Part shown: positions 1-6,553 of the stretch, piece after piece
How positions within the stretch are numbered: the stretch's first letter is position 1
Layout of the letters: each line of letters starts with the position of its first letter
Assembly: GCA_003694825.1 (NCBI GenBank)
Contig: RFJS01000419.1
Coordinates: 1 to 7,910 of the forward strand
Length of the DNA: 7,910 nucleotides
Direction of reading: 5' to 3'
Source: Verrucomicrobiota bacterium
Lineage (GTDB): Bacteria > Verrucomicrobiota > Verrucomicrobiia > Opitutales > Opitutaceae
Translations under genes and position numbers: made by a program
Notes under the pieces: generated by a model
The model's input: only the letters and a program-made list of their open reading frames with translations
Told to the model about the DNA's origin: nothing
The model's database searches: none

Positions 1-2
1 CG

Positions 3-1910
3 ACCGGGATCGACACCACCGACTACGACCGTCCCTTCCACATCGACGACATCGGCTTCAACCTCACCGACGACTTCCACGTCTACGGCCTCGAGTGGAC
101 CCCGGAAGTCTGCCGCTTCTACGTCGACGGCCGCCTCGTGCGCACCGCCGACACCCTCGACTTCAAAATCGGCATCAACATCCTCGTCGGACTCGAATTC
201 AACAAATGGCTCTCCGGCAAGGAAGCCTCCGAAGTCGTCGACAGCGACATCGAGCGCGGCGGCGCCCCCGTAAACTACCTCGTCGACTACGTGCGCACCT
301 GGATCCAGCCGGAGCGCGAGCCGCGTATCCTCTACGTGGATGCCGTCAACGGCAGCGACGAGGCCTCCGGTCTCTCCTGGGCCGAAGCGAAAAAGAGCAT
401 CAACCGCGCCGTCGCCGACGCCCTCGCCGGCGACACCATCTGGGTCGCCGGCGGCACCTATCCCGATCACATCTCCATCCACGGCGTGCGCAACCTGCGC
501 ATCCTCGGCGGCTTCCAGCCCGGCGCCACCGACGCCGCCGAGCGCGACCCCGCCGCTCATCCGGTCATCGTCGACGCCGTCTTCGGCCACGCCGGCCTCA
601 GCGTCACCAGCACCGAAAACGTCGTCCTCGACGGCCTCACCTTCCGCGGGACCACCCGCAGCTGGTCCGCCGGGCTCGACCTCAAGGGCCCCATCCCCGA
701 TCTCACCCTCCGCCGCTGCGACATCCTCGAAAACACCCCCGCCGACGGCGCCGGCGGCGGCTGTTTCATCGCCGCCGACAACGGCCCCATCGCCGTCTCC
801 TTCGAAAACTGCACCTTCGCCGACAACAGTGTCCTCGGCGCCTATCCCTCGGGCGGCGCCGTCGCCGGCCGAGGCACATTCACCGCCCGCTTCCACGGCT
901 GCCGCTTCCTGCGCAACACCGCCAGGGCCGCCGGCGGCGCCATCAACCTCGCCAACAGCGGCTCGCTCATCCACCTCTCCAACTGCCTCTTCGTCGGCAA
1001 CCGCGTCCTCGACGGCCTCGCCACGATCGAGGCCACCAGCGGCAGCCTCCTCGTGGACAACTGCACCTTCCACACCGCCAACAAGGCCCACCTGCGCCTC
1101 ACCTCCGCCGGCTCCATCGCCGCCCCCGCCCGCGTCACCAACACCCTCTTCACCGGCGCGGCCGGCACCGCCCTCGATCTCTCCGGACTCCCCGAGCCCA
1201 CCCACACGCTCCTGCGCAACTGCCTCTTCGACGCCAACGGCACCCACGTCCGGTATACCGCCGCCCTCCAGAGCGCTGACGCCATCAACGCGCTCACCTT
1301 CGCCGAAGCCAACCAGGTCGCCGACCCACTCTACACCGATGCCGACGCCGGCGATTTCACCCTCACCGCGGCCTCCCCGGCCATCGATGCCGGCACCATC
1401 GATACCGCGCCGCCCATCGACATCGCCGGCCTGCCCCGGCCGATCGGCGGCGCTCCGGACATCGGCGCGCACGAGCGCTACCTCGCCCCACCGTCCCGCT
1501 ACCGGCTCGTCAACATCTCCACCCGCGGCATCGTCGGCGAAGGCGACTCGAAAATGATCGGCGGCTTCGTCGTCAACGGCACGCAGCCAAAGACCGTCCT
1601 CATCCGGGGCATCGGCCCGAGCCTCGGCGCCCTCGGCGTGGCCAACACCATGGACGACCCCGTCCTGCACCTCATCCGCGACGGCCTCACGCCCACCCCC
1701 GTCGCCGAAAACGACAACTGGGAACAACAGCCCGACGCCACCGCCATCATCGAGGCCAGCCGCTTCGTCGGCGCCTTCCCGCTAGCCGCCAACAGCCGTG
1801 ATGCCGCGCTCCTCATCACCGTCGCCCCCGGCTCCTACACCGTCCACCTCGAAAACCGCGGCACCCAGCCCCACGCCGTCGGACTGATTGAGGTTTACGA
1901 GTTTCGTTGA
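3..1910 (+). CDS. Secreted GH16-like / beta-helix fusion protein with Opitutales-type C-terminal domain (5' end outside window)
   Basis: The reading frame is open from the window edge to TGA at 1908-1910, giving 635 residues; the true start lies upstream. Residues 1-101 look like the last third of a GH16 glucanase/lectin fold: FHVYGLEWTPE and RFYVDG at 25-43, and the typical closing strand VDYVRTWI at 94-101. The GH16 catalytic ExDxxE motif would lie upstream and cannot be checked. Residues 109-490 resemble a right-handed parallel beta-helix: it opens with ILYVDAVNGSD and SWAEAKKSI, has repeated CxFxxN coils, and closes with PDIGAHE. Residues 499-635 form a C-terminal domain (STRGIVGEGD, MIGGFVV, PKTVLIRGIGPSLG, AALLITVAPGSYTV, IEVYEF) common on Opitutaceae exoproteins, possibly for surface attachment or secretion. 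The likely role is binding or cleaving an extracellular polysaccharide. The substrate cannot be read from this fragment, and the GH16 part could be only a binding module. Confidence 0.85.
   Translation, partial: TGIDTTDYDRPFHIDDIGFNLTDDFHVYGLEWTPEVCRFYVDGRLVRTADTLDFKIGINILVGLEFNKWLSGKEASEVVDSDIERGGAPVNYLVDYVRTWIQPEREPRILYVDAVNGSDEASGLSWAEAKKSINRAVADALAGDTIWVAGGTYPDHISIHGVRNLRILGGFQPGATDAAERDPAAHPVIVDAVFGHAGLSVTSTENVVLDGLTFRGTTRSWSAGLDLKGPIPDLTLRRCDILENTPADGAGGGCFIAADNGPIAVSFENCTFADNSVLGAYPSGGAVAGRGTFTARFHGCRFLRNTARAAGGAINLANSGSLIHLSNCLFVGNRVLDGLATIEATSGSLLVDNCTFHTANKAHLRLTSAGSIAAPARVTNTLFTGAAGTALDLSGLPEPTHTLLRNCLFDANGTHVRYTAALQSADAINALTFAEANQVADPLYTDADAGDFTLTAASPAIDAGTIDTAPPIDIAGLPRPIGGAPDIGAHERYLAPPSRYRLVNISTRGIVGEGDSKMIGGFVVNGTQPKTVLIRGIGPSLGALGVANTMDDPVLHLIRDGLTPTPVAENDNWEQQPDATAIIEASRFVGAFPLAANSRDAALLITVAPGSYTVHLENRGTQPHAVGLIEVYEFR
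717..1238 (+). repeat. Degenerate beta-helix coil repeats (CxFxxN)
   Basis: Within the first CDS, a degenerate protein motif recurs every 26-30 residues, with one longer interval. Its cysteine codons start at bases 717 (CDILEN), 810 (CTFADN), 900 (CRFLRN), 984 (CLFVGN), 1062 (CTFHTAN) and 1221 (CLFDAN). A cysteine-free copy (TLFTG) lies in the long interval. This is the expected spacing for one or more turns of a right-handed beta-helix, with the Asn near a turn. The repeats are conserved in protein rather than DNA, so this is structural periodicity and not a recombining DNA repeat. Confidence 0.55.
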
Positions 1911-1924
1911 AGATTGCATACAAT
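1894..1924 (+). promoter_or_regulatory. Weak sigma70-like promoter candidate upstream of the dehydratase
   Basis: TACAAT at 1919-1924 matches the -10 consensus at five of six positions and lies in one of the few AT-richer patches of the window. The best upstream partner is TTTACG at 1894-1899 (four of six to TTGACA) with a long 19-base spacer. It overlaps the end of the first CDS. A transcript from here would have to cross the hairpin at 1947-1971 before reaching the start at 2005. A chance match is quite possible. Confidence 0.2.
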
Positions 1925-1946
1925 CCCACCGACACCCGCTTCCTCG

Positions 1947-1977
1947 CGCGGCCGGCCCTCCCCCGGCCGCGTTTCGT
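1947..1977 (+). terminator. Probable Rho-independent terminator after the GH16/beta-helix gene
   Basis: A perfect 9-bp inverted repeat (CGCGGCCGG at 1947-1955 and CCGGCCGCG at 1963-1971) encloses a 7-base loop, CCCTCCC. It is followed directly by TTTCGT. It starts 36 bases after the stop codon of the upstream gene. The T-tract is short (three T, then CGT), so termination strength is uncertain. Its position also supports starting the next gene at 2005 rather than at an earlier in-frame codon. Confidence 0.55.
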
Positions 1978-2004
1978 ATCCCAGCGTTCTCCCTGCACTC
2001 GCCC

Positions 2005-3195
2005 ATGAAAATCACCGCCATCACCCCCTACGTCTCCTGGGTCGGTTTCCGCAACCAGCTCCTCGTGAAAGTCGAGGCCGACGACGGCTCCTACGGCTGG
2101 GGTGAGTCCGGGCTCTCCTCGTGCGAATTCGCCGTCGAAGGCGCGATCAGGCACTTCCGCGAGTTCCTCCTCGGCCGCGACCCCCGCCGCATCGGCGCCC
2201 TCTGGCAGGAAATGTACCGGGGCGCCTACTTCGAAGGCGGGCGCGTCCTCACCGCCGCCATCTCCGCCATCGACATCGCCCTGCACGACCTCGTCGCCCG
2301 GCACCTCGGCGTGCCGGTTTATCAACTACTCGGCGGACGCCAGCGCGACCGCGTCGAATGCTTCGCCTGCATCCCCGGCCACCTCCCGGCCGGGGAGATC
2401 CCCGACGCCGCCCGCCTCCTCATGCGGGAAGGCTGGACCTCCTTCCGTCTCGGCATGGCGGATGCGCAAAGCTACGCCGAACAGCCGCAGGATCAGGTCG
2501 GCCCGCCCGTCAGCACCTACGATGTCCACGAAGCCATCGACCGCACCACCCGGGCCATCCTCGCCGCCCGTGAAGCCGCGGGCCCGCGCGCCGTCATCGG
2601 CTGCGACGCCCACCACCGCCTCACCGTCGCCGAAGCCGCCTCCTTCCTGCAGAAGCTGCCCGACGGCGCCCTCGACTACATCGAGGAGCCCATCCGGGCC
2701 GAATCGCCCGAAGCCTATGAGGCCCTCCGGCGCATGACCCGCATCCCCTTCGCCATCGGCGAGGAGTTCTCCAGCAAATGGGCCTTCAAGCCCTTCATCG
2801 AACGCAACCTCCTGCAATACGCCCGCATCGATGTCTGCAACGTCGGCGGACTGACCGAATCGATGAAGGTCGCCGCCATGGCCGAGGCCAACTACATCGA
2901 CCTGCTCCTCCACAATCCGCTCGGCCCCATCTGCATCGCCGCCTCGGTCCACCTCGGCGCGGCCGTCCCCAACTTCGCCTGGCTCGAATCCCGGCAATCG
3001 CCCACCGAAGCCCTCAGCACGATCGACGACGCGATCTTCCCCGTGCGCCTCCACCTCGAGGGCAACGGCTACCCGGTCCCCGAAGGCCCGGGCCTCGGCG
3101 TCGAGGTCAACGAGGACATCCTCAAAAGCCAGCCGCCCCGCCCCTGGGAGGCGCCCCGCTTCCGCAAACCCGACGGCGGCTACACAAACTGGTAG
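2005..3195 (+). CDS. Enolase-superfamily sugar-acid dehydratase (galactonate-dehydratase-like, mandelate racemase group)
   Basis: This 396-residue protein belongs to the mandelate racemase / muconate lactonizing enzyme family, which removes a proton next to a carboxylate using Mg2+. The N-terminal capping domain (1 to about 115) starts with MKITAITPYV and the barrel follows. Predicted metal ligands are D201, E227 (IEEP) and E253 (GEEF). Predicted catalytic bases are H203 (DAHHR) and H303 (HNPLGP), and E328 is a further conserved acid. The spacings D-26-E-26-E-50-H and D-x-H match my memory of E. coli D-galactonate dehydratase (DgoD: D183, H185, E209, E235, H285, E310; 382 aa). The likely reaction is dehydration of an aldonic or uronic sugar acid to a 2-keto-3-deoxy acid in the cytoplasm; the exact substrate is unknown. 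I chose ATG 2005 because it begins the family-like N-terminus and lies beyond the hairpin. No Shine-Dalgarno sequence precedes it. Mannonate or other sugar-acid dehydratase activity remains possible. Confidence 0.92.
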   Translation: MKITAITPYVSWVGFRNQLLVKVEADDGSYGWGESGLSSCEFAVEGAIRHFREFLLGRDPRRIGALWQEMYRGAYFEGGRVLTAAISAIDIALHDLVARHLGVPVYQLLGGRQRDRVECFACIPGHLPAGEIPDAARLLMREGWTSFRLGMADAQSYAEQPQDQVGPPVSTYDVHEAIDRTTRAILAAREAAGPRAVIGCDAHHRLTVAEAASFLQKLPDGALDYIEEPIRAESPEAYEALRRMTRIPFAIGEEFSSKWAFKPFIERNLLQYARIDVCNVGGLTESMKVAAMAEANYIDLLLHNPLGPICIAASVHLGAAVPNFAWLESRQSPTEALSTIDDAIFPVRLHLEGNGYPVPEGPGLGVEVNEDILKSQPPRPWEAPRFRKPDGGYTNW

Positions 3196-3227
3196 CCGCC
3201 AGCCCGTCCGCGGCCGCCCGCCTCCCT

Positions 3228-3253
3228 CGCCCGCCGTCCGCCAGCGGCGGGCG
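3228..3253 (+). terminator. GC-rich hairpin downstream of the dehydratase, without U-tract
   Basis: CGCCCGCCG at 3228-3236 pairs perfectly with CGGCGGGCG at 3245-3253 around an 8-base loop, starting 32 bases after the dehydratase stop. No T-run follows on either strand, so it does not fit a classic intrinsic terminator. It could stabilise the 3' end of the mRNA, act as an atypical terminator, or be a chance structure in GC-rich DNA. The rest of the 3196-3410 gap shows no gene and no convincing promoter. Confidence 0.25.
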
Positions 3254-3410
3254 CACGCGCTCGCGATCAGCATGGCCCGCACCGGGCTTCCGACATTTCC
3301 GACGCGCCTCGCGGCAGGCGGCCGTGCTTGCTTGCCATCCACGCGCCGCTGCGTGAAGCATGCACACACGCGGAACACTCATCCCGCCCGACTGATCCGA
3401 ACTCACAACC

Positions 3411-4628
3411 ATGCGCCGACGTCCGAAACTGCCTCTCGGGGCCGTCCATCGTGGCCACCGCGTCAAGCGGCGGCGCGGTCCATGGTGGCGGCGCCCCGTC
3501 CTGTTGCTCCTCTCCGCCGTCTTCGCCGGAGCCGCCGGATGGTATCTGCTGCGCGGCCGATCCGGCGACCTGCCCTCCCCGGCCACCCTCGTCCCCATCC
3601 CCGCCGCAGACACCGAGGCGGGGCCGGCCGAGGCTTCCGTCGATCCGCTCGACACCGCCGCCGAAGCCGGGGACCTCATCCCCATCTCCGAGCCCGTTCC
3701 CACCGAAATCGAGGCGCCGTCCGCTCCGCCCCCCTCGCCCGTCTTCGCCCCCGGCGAGAAAAACTTCCGGCCGCGCCCGCCGCGCGACGTCTTCGAGGCC
3801 CAGATCGCCCTCACCCGCGACGGCCTCAGCCCCGGCGCCATCGACGGCGCCTGGGGGCGCATCACCCGCAACGCCGTCATCGCCTTCCAGCGCAAACACG
3901 GCCTGCGCGTCACCGCGCAGCTCGACACCAAGACCCGCGACGCGCTCCTCATGGTCGAGTCACCGCTCACCACCTACGAAATCACCGCCGAGGATTTCGT
4001 GCGCCTGCGTCCGCTCCCGAAAGGGTGGGTCGAGCGCGCCGCCCTCGACCGTCTCGACTACTCCAGCATCCTCGAACTCGTCGCCGAAAAACACTGGACC
4101 CACCCCAACCAGATCAAGCGGCTCAACCCCGACATCGACTGGGACAAGGTCACCACCGGCACCCGCGTCATCGTTCCCCGCGTCTTCCGCCGCAAACCCG
4201 CCACGCAGCCGGCGCTGATCGTCATCCACCTCGCGGAAAAAACCCTCCAGCTCTACGACGCCAACTCCCGCCTGCTCGCGCATTTCCCGTGCAGCATCGC
4301 CCGCCGCGTCGAAAAGCGGCCCGTCGGCGAACTCGCGGTCGAAGAAGCCGCGCGCGATCCCAACTACACCTTCGATCCGGAAAACTTCCCCGATTCCGCC
4401 GAAGCCCAGCGCATCGGCCGCAAGCTCGTCCTGCCACCCGGTCCCAACAACCCCGTCGGTGTCGCCTGGATCGGCCTCAACCTCCCCGGCTACGGCATCC
4501 ATGGTACTCCGGAGCCCGAGCGCGTGGGTCGTCCCGAATCCAGCGGCTGCTTCCGCCTCACCAATTGGGACGCCCGCTTCCTCGTCGACCTCGTCTACGT
4601 CGGGATGCGCGTGCAGGTCGAACCCTGA
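3411..4628 (+). CDS. Membrane-anchored L,D-transpeptidase (YkuD) with peptidoglycan-binding and LysM-like modules
   Basis: This 405-residue protein probably cross-links peptidoglycan through 3-3 bonds, or attaches proteins to it, in the periplasm. Residues 1-28 are strongly basic (RRRPK, HRVKRRR, WWRR). A single hydrophobic segment follows at about 29-47, which predicts N-in topology with the rest outside the membrane. Residues 52-124 are a Pro/Ala/Glu-rich linker. A peptidoglycan-binding helical domain spans about 126-181 (GAIDGAWGRITRNAVIAFQ). A LysM-like stretch covers about 188-256 (Y-x-I start, LNPDIDWDKV, GTRVIVP). The YkuD catalytic domain covers about 266-403, with H364 in GIHGT and catalytic C380 with R382 in SSGCFRL. 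The family often has SHGC; here the His is Ser, a natural variant in some members. The ATG at 3411 gives a sensible cytoplasmic tail, and no Shine-Dalgarno precedes it. The gene is separated from both neighbours, so it is probably its own transcription unit. Confidence 0.93.
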   Translation: MRRRPKLPLGAVHRGHRVKRRRGPWWRRPVLLLLSAVFAGAAGWYLLRGRSGDLPSPATLVPIPAADTEAGPAEASVDPLDTAAEAGDLIPISEPVPTEIEAPSAPPPSPVFAPGEKNFRPRPPRDVFEAQIALTRDGLSPGAIDGAWGRITRNAVIAFQRKHGLRVTAQLDTKTRDALLMVESPLTTYEITAEDFVRLRPLPKGWVERAALDRLDYSSILELVAEKHWTHPNQIKRLNPDIDWDKVTTGTRVIVPRVFRRKPATQPALIVIHLAEKTLQLYDANSRLLAHFPCSIARRVEKRPVGELAVEEAARDPNYTFDPENFPDSAEAQRIGRKLVLPPGPNNPVGVAWIGLNLPGYGIHGTPEPERVGRPESSGCFRLTNWDARFLVDLVYVGMRVQVEP

Positions 4629-4669
4629 CCCCGCTCTCCGGCGGCCGCGCACCCGCCCCGCGCCGCGCT

Positions 4670-5041
4670 TCACGCCGTGGCGTGCGCCTTCAGCAACTCC
4701 AGCGGCACGATCTCCAGCGCCCGCTCATGCGTCGCCGCCAACACCACCGGGGCCGCCACGCCGGCCCGGCACGCCTGCAGCCACCGCGCGGCACACACGC
4801 ACCAGCGGTCTCCGGGCTGCAACCCGGGAAACCCGAACTCCGGGCGCGGCGTCGAGAGGTCGTTGCCCACCGAGCGGCTATACGCCAGAAATGCCTCCGT
4901 CACCTCCACGCACACCGTGTGCGATCCCGCGTCCTCCTCGCCCGTGTGGCAGCAGCCATCCCGGAAAAACCCCGTCAGCGGCTCCATGCTGCAGGGCTTG
5001 AGCGGTCCGCCCAAAACGTTTCGCGCATACCTCGTCGACAT
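4670..5041 (-). CDS. DUF2237 family protein
   Basis: This 123-residue protein of unknown function matches the widespread DUF2237 family over its whole length. Conserved blocks are NVLGGPLKPCS (8-18), PLTGFFRDGCC (21-31), DAGSHTVC (37-44), GNDLSTPRPEFGFPGL (59-74), GDRWCVCAARW (77-87) and APVVLAATHERALE (97-110). Seven cysteines (17, 30, 31, 44, 81, 83, 91) and two histidines suit metal binding or a redox role, but this is inference. There is no signal peptide or membrane segment, so it is likely cytoplasmic. The start at 5041 gives MSTRYARNVLGG, right before the first conserved block. The frame stays open upstream, but that sequence is low-complexity and not family-like. The gene converges on the L,D-transpeptidase and diverges from aminopeptidase P across 161 bases. 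No clear Shine-Dalgarno is present. Confidence 0.93.
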   Translation of the reverse strand: MSTRYARNVLGGPLKPCSMEPLTGFFRDGCCHTGEEDAGSHTVCVEVTEAFLAYSRSVGNDLSTPRPEFGFPGLQPGDRWCVCAARWLQACRAGVAAPVVLAATHERALEIVPLELLKAHATA

Positions 5042-5202
5042 GCCTGCACCGTGCTCGTCGGCGCGTCCAAACGCAAGCACCGCACCGGCCCGCCGCGCCG
5101 CCGTGACACCGCCCCCATCCCTTTCCATCCGGCGCACCTCGGGCTTGTCACCCACCCCGGCCCGGCCGAATGCTCCCCGGCCGACACCAACGTCCGCCTC
5201 CC

Positions 5203-6504
5203 ATGATCGACTCCGCCGCCTTCCGTCACCGCCGCGCCCGCATCGCCGACAGCCTGCCCCTCGAAAACGCCCTCCTGCTCGTCGCCGCCGGCGATCCCAT
5301 CCCGCTCCCCGAAACCAGCGACCAGCACTACCCCTATCGCGCCCACGCCGACTATCGCTACCTCGCCGGCATCGAGGCTCCCGGAGCCGTCCTCGCCTTC
5401 GACCCCGCCGACGGCCCCGAAAGCGGCTGGGTTTCCTTCGTGCCACGCGTCACCGCCGATGAACGCATCTGGGAAGGGCGCCGGCAACCGCCGGGCCGCC
5501 CCATCGACGAGCTCGCCGCCTGGCTCGAAACCCGCACCGGGCGCCCGATCTGCAACCTCGGAGCCCGGCTCCCGGATCTGCCCGCCAGCGCCGAACTCGA
5601 AGCCGCGTGCCGCCAGGCACTCCTGCATGCCCGCCGGCCCAAGGACGCCGAAGAAATCGCTCTCATTCGCCGGGCCGTCGAAGCGACCGCCGCCGGCTTC
5701 GCCGCGCTCCCTGCCCACGCCCGCGCCGGCCAAACCGAGCGGGCCATCCAAATCGAACTCGAGGCCGCCTTTTTCCGCCACGGAGCCGACCGCACCGGCT
5801 ACGATACCATCGTCGCGGCCGGCCCCGACGCCGCCGTGCTTCACTTCCCTCCCGGCCCGCGAACCGCCGCCCCGGGAGACTTCCTCCTCATCGACGCCGG
5901 CGCCGAAGTCCAGCGCTACGTCGCCGACGTCTCCCGAACCTTCGTCATCGGTTCGCCCACCCCACTCCAGCGCGACCTCCACCAGCTCGTCCTCGAGACC
6001 GAACTCGAGGCCATCGACCGGTGCCGGCCGGGCGTGGAGTGGCGCGACATCCATCTCGGCGCCGCCCTGCGGCTCACCGCCGGCCTCGTCGACCTCGGCC
6101 TCCTCCGCGGCGAGCCGGCGAGCCTCGTCGAACAGCGCGTCCACCTGCTCTTCTTCCCGCACGGCATCGGCCACATGGTCGGCCTCGGCGTGCGCGACGC
6201 CAGCGGCACCGCGCCCGGCCGGCCCAAATCCTCCGATCCCGCCCTGCGCGCCCTGCGCTGCGACTTTCCCCTCGAGGCCGGCTACGTCATGACCGTCGAG
6301 CCCGGCCTGTATTTCATCCCGCCGCTGCTCGACGATCCCGAGCATCGACGCCGGCACCGCGACACCGTCAACTGGGAGCGCGTCGACCGCTGCAAACACC
6401 TCGGCGGCATCCGCATCGAGGACAACATCCTCATCAAACCGGAAGGTCCGCCGGAAATCCTCACCGCCGCCATCCCGCGGCACCTCATCGCCCTGCCGGC
6501 CTGA
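5203..6504 (+). CDS. pepP: M24 family Xaa-Pro aminopeptidase (aminopeptidase P)
   Basis: This 433-residue cytoplasmic metallopeptidase should release N-terminal residues before proline. The N-terminal creatinase/AMP_N domain spans about 1-140 (FRHRRARIAD, YPYRAHADYRYLAGIEAPGA). The pita-bread catalytic domain spans about 148-415. The five dinuclear metal ligands are visible: D231 (LLIDAG), D242 (VADVSRTF), H324 (HGIGHMVGL), E366 (VEPGLY) and E406 (GIRIEDN). H214 in AVLHF matches the conserved upstream histidine. One oddity is R331 in GLGVRD, where E. coli PepP has DVHD with its conserved His361; the change may alter specificity or rate. I chose ATG 5203, which gives the family-like start MIDSAAFRHRRARI. 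An upstream in-frame ATG at 5170 adds 11 unlike residues. No Shine-Dalgarno is seen. Transcription is probably monocistronic from the divergent gap. Prolidase-like dipeptidase activity is the main alternative. Confidence 0.93.
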   Translation: MIDSAAFRHRRARIADSLPLENALLLVAAGDPIPLPETSDQHYPYRAHADYRYLAGIEAPGAVLAFDPADGPESGWVSFVPRVTADERIWEGRRQPPGRPIDELAAWLETRTGRPICNLGARLPDLPASAELEAACRQALLHARRPKDAEEIALIRRAVEATAAGFAALPAHARAGQTERAIQIELEAAFFRHGADRTGYDTIVAAGPDAAVLHFPPGPRTAAPGDFLLIDAGAEVQRYVADVSRTFVIGSPTPLQRDLHQLVLETELEAIDRCRPGVEWRDIHLGAALRLTAGLVDLGLLRGEPASLVEQRVHLLFFPHGIGHMVGLGVRDASGTAPGRPKSSDPALRALRCDFPLEAGYVMTVEPGLYFIPPLLDDPEHRRRHRDTVNWERVDRCKHLGGIRIEDNILIKPEGPPEILTAAIPRHLIALPA

Positions 6505-6553
6505 CCCGCCGCCGTGGCGCTGGCACCGCCCCGCCGGCGCCGCCCTCCCGTCC

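Noticed and set aside
95..1279. A 394-codon + strand frame overlapping the first gene
   Set aside because: It is almost entirely Arg/Pro/His and lies out of frame with the GH16/beta-helix protein.
1888..2004. An upstream extension of the dehydratase reading frame beginning at 1888
   Set aside because: It overlaps the end of the first gene and runs through the terminator-like hairpin. The extra residues (proline- and alanine-rich) are unlike the family, whereas MKITAITPYV at 2005 is.
3349..3373. Inverted repeat CTGCGTG/CACGCGG around GCATGC upstream of the transpeptidase, considered as an operator
   Set aside because: The stem is short, includes a G-T pair, and encloses an 11-base loop. There is no second copy and no regulator gene nearby to support it.
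2326..3378. A 350-codon minus-strand open frame opposite the dehydratase
   Set aside because: Same pattern of antisense shadow coding with no recognisable domain, over a gene with complete catalytic motifs.
4629..4669. Possible terminator between the converging transpeptidase and DUF2237 genes
   Set aside because: Only a 4-5 bp stem (GCGC with GCGC) can be drawn and there is no T-tract.
5145..5173. TTGTCA at 5145-5150 as a -35 box for aminopeptidase P
   Set aside because: At 17-base spacing the partner hexamer is GAATGC, a poor -10 match.
3272..5206. A 644-codon + strand open frame spanning the transpeptidase and the DUF2237 region
   Set aside because: Its product is arginine-, proline- and alanine-rich low-complexity sequence with no family signal. 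It overlaps the transpeptidase and DUF2237 genes, which have clear domains. It is a by-product of high GC.
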